This document shows positions 63,977 through 64,000 of a stretch of DNA of 64,000 bases, one piece after another. The DNA comes from Paracoccus yeei ATCC BAA-599 (GTDB lineage Bacteria > Pseudomonadota > Alphaproteobacteria > Rhodobacterales > Rhodobacteraceae). How positions within the stretch are numbered: position 1 is the stretch's first letter; each line of letters begins with the position of its first letter. The notes below the pieces were generated by a model that saw only the letters and a list, made by a program, of their open reading frames with translations, had not been told where the DNA came from and searched no databases. Both the position numbers and the translations under genes were made by a program. The stretch covers positions 87,069 to 151,068 of the forward strand of contig NZ_KK211402.1 in the NCBI RefSeq assembly GCF_000622145.1, read 5' to 3'.

Positions 63977-64000
63977 GATGACCTCGTCAGGTTAAGCCAG

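Overview
The window is a high-GC alphaproteobacterial chromosome segment, most likely from Paracoccus or a close Rhodobacterales relative. I infer this from a pqqABCDE operon beside alcohol and aldehyde oxidation genes, a glycine-cleavage operon under a tandem glycine riboswitch, a Rhodobacterales-type flagellar block with divergent fliL and fliF, and a palindromic intergenic repeat of a type common in this group. Gene density is high. Many neighbours overlap by 4 bp (ATGA or GTGA), so most genes lie in operons. No CRISPR array, prophage or defence island was seen. The only mobile element is a truncated IS5-type transposase at the left edge.

Layout: 1-490 holds the IS end, an AT-rich spacer and tRNA-Ala(CGC). 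603-5285 (minus) is gcvT-gcvH-gcvP with its riboswitch. 5317-9408 (minus) holds an SDR oxidoreductase and a response regulator-FIST-hybrid kinase set. 9531-12816 (minus) is pqqA-B-C-D-E. 13029-18551 (plus) is a giant alpha-2-macroglobulin. 18634-22709 (plus) is a GAF-Fis regulator followed by aldehyde dehydrogenase, Zn alcohol dehydrogenase and a DUF779 protein. 22788-31697 carries housekeeping genes: argC, Trm112, a LON-domain protein, CnoX, xthA, a response regulator, ribA, an L,D-transpeptidase, pxpA, two I78-like lipoproteins and a TetR regulator. 31940-41975 is flagellar: fliL, a DUF6468-like gene, motE, motA, a small gene, flhA, fliR, flhB and fliJ on minus, and fliF, fliH, fliN and fliP on plus. 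42167-47378 is a two-adaptor RND efflux operon. 47647-55779 holds recQ, yggT, a thioesterase, an MFS carrier, mepA, a phytase-like esterase, a serine hydrolase and a queuosine-precursor transporter. 55820-56002 is an unusual structured RNA with an 18-codon ORF. 56133-58283 holds a DUF3606 protein, an SRPBCC protein and a formaldehyde dehydrogenase-like enzyme. 58276-59805 is a NadE-PncC fusion. The right end has an RHH regulator with a PHB-depolymerase esterase, a DNA glycosylase, a SleB-type hydrolase, a transaldolase-like aldolase and a xylulose reductase-like SDR.

Functional picture: the left third is a PQQ-linked alcohol-oxidation region. PQQ synthesis, a FIST sensor, a soluble hybrid kinase, a LuxR-type regulator, a GAF-Fis regulator, an ExaC-type aldehyde dehydrogenase and an alcohol dehydrogenase cluster much as in the Pseudomonas aeruginosa ethanol-oxidation locus. 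The most notable items are the 55.8 kb RNA, whose closing stem buries a near-perfect Shine-Dalgarno under a copy of the 16S rRNA tail, the NadE-PncC fusion, and several candidate operators whose owners can be guessed from context.
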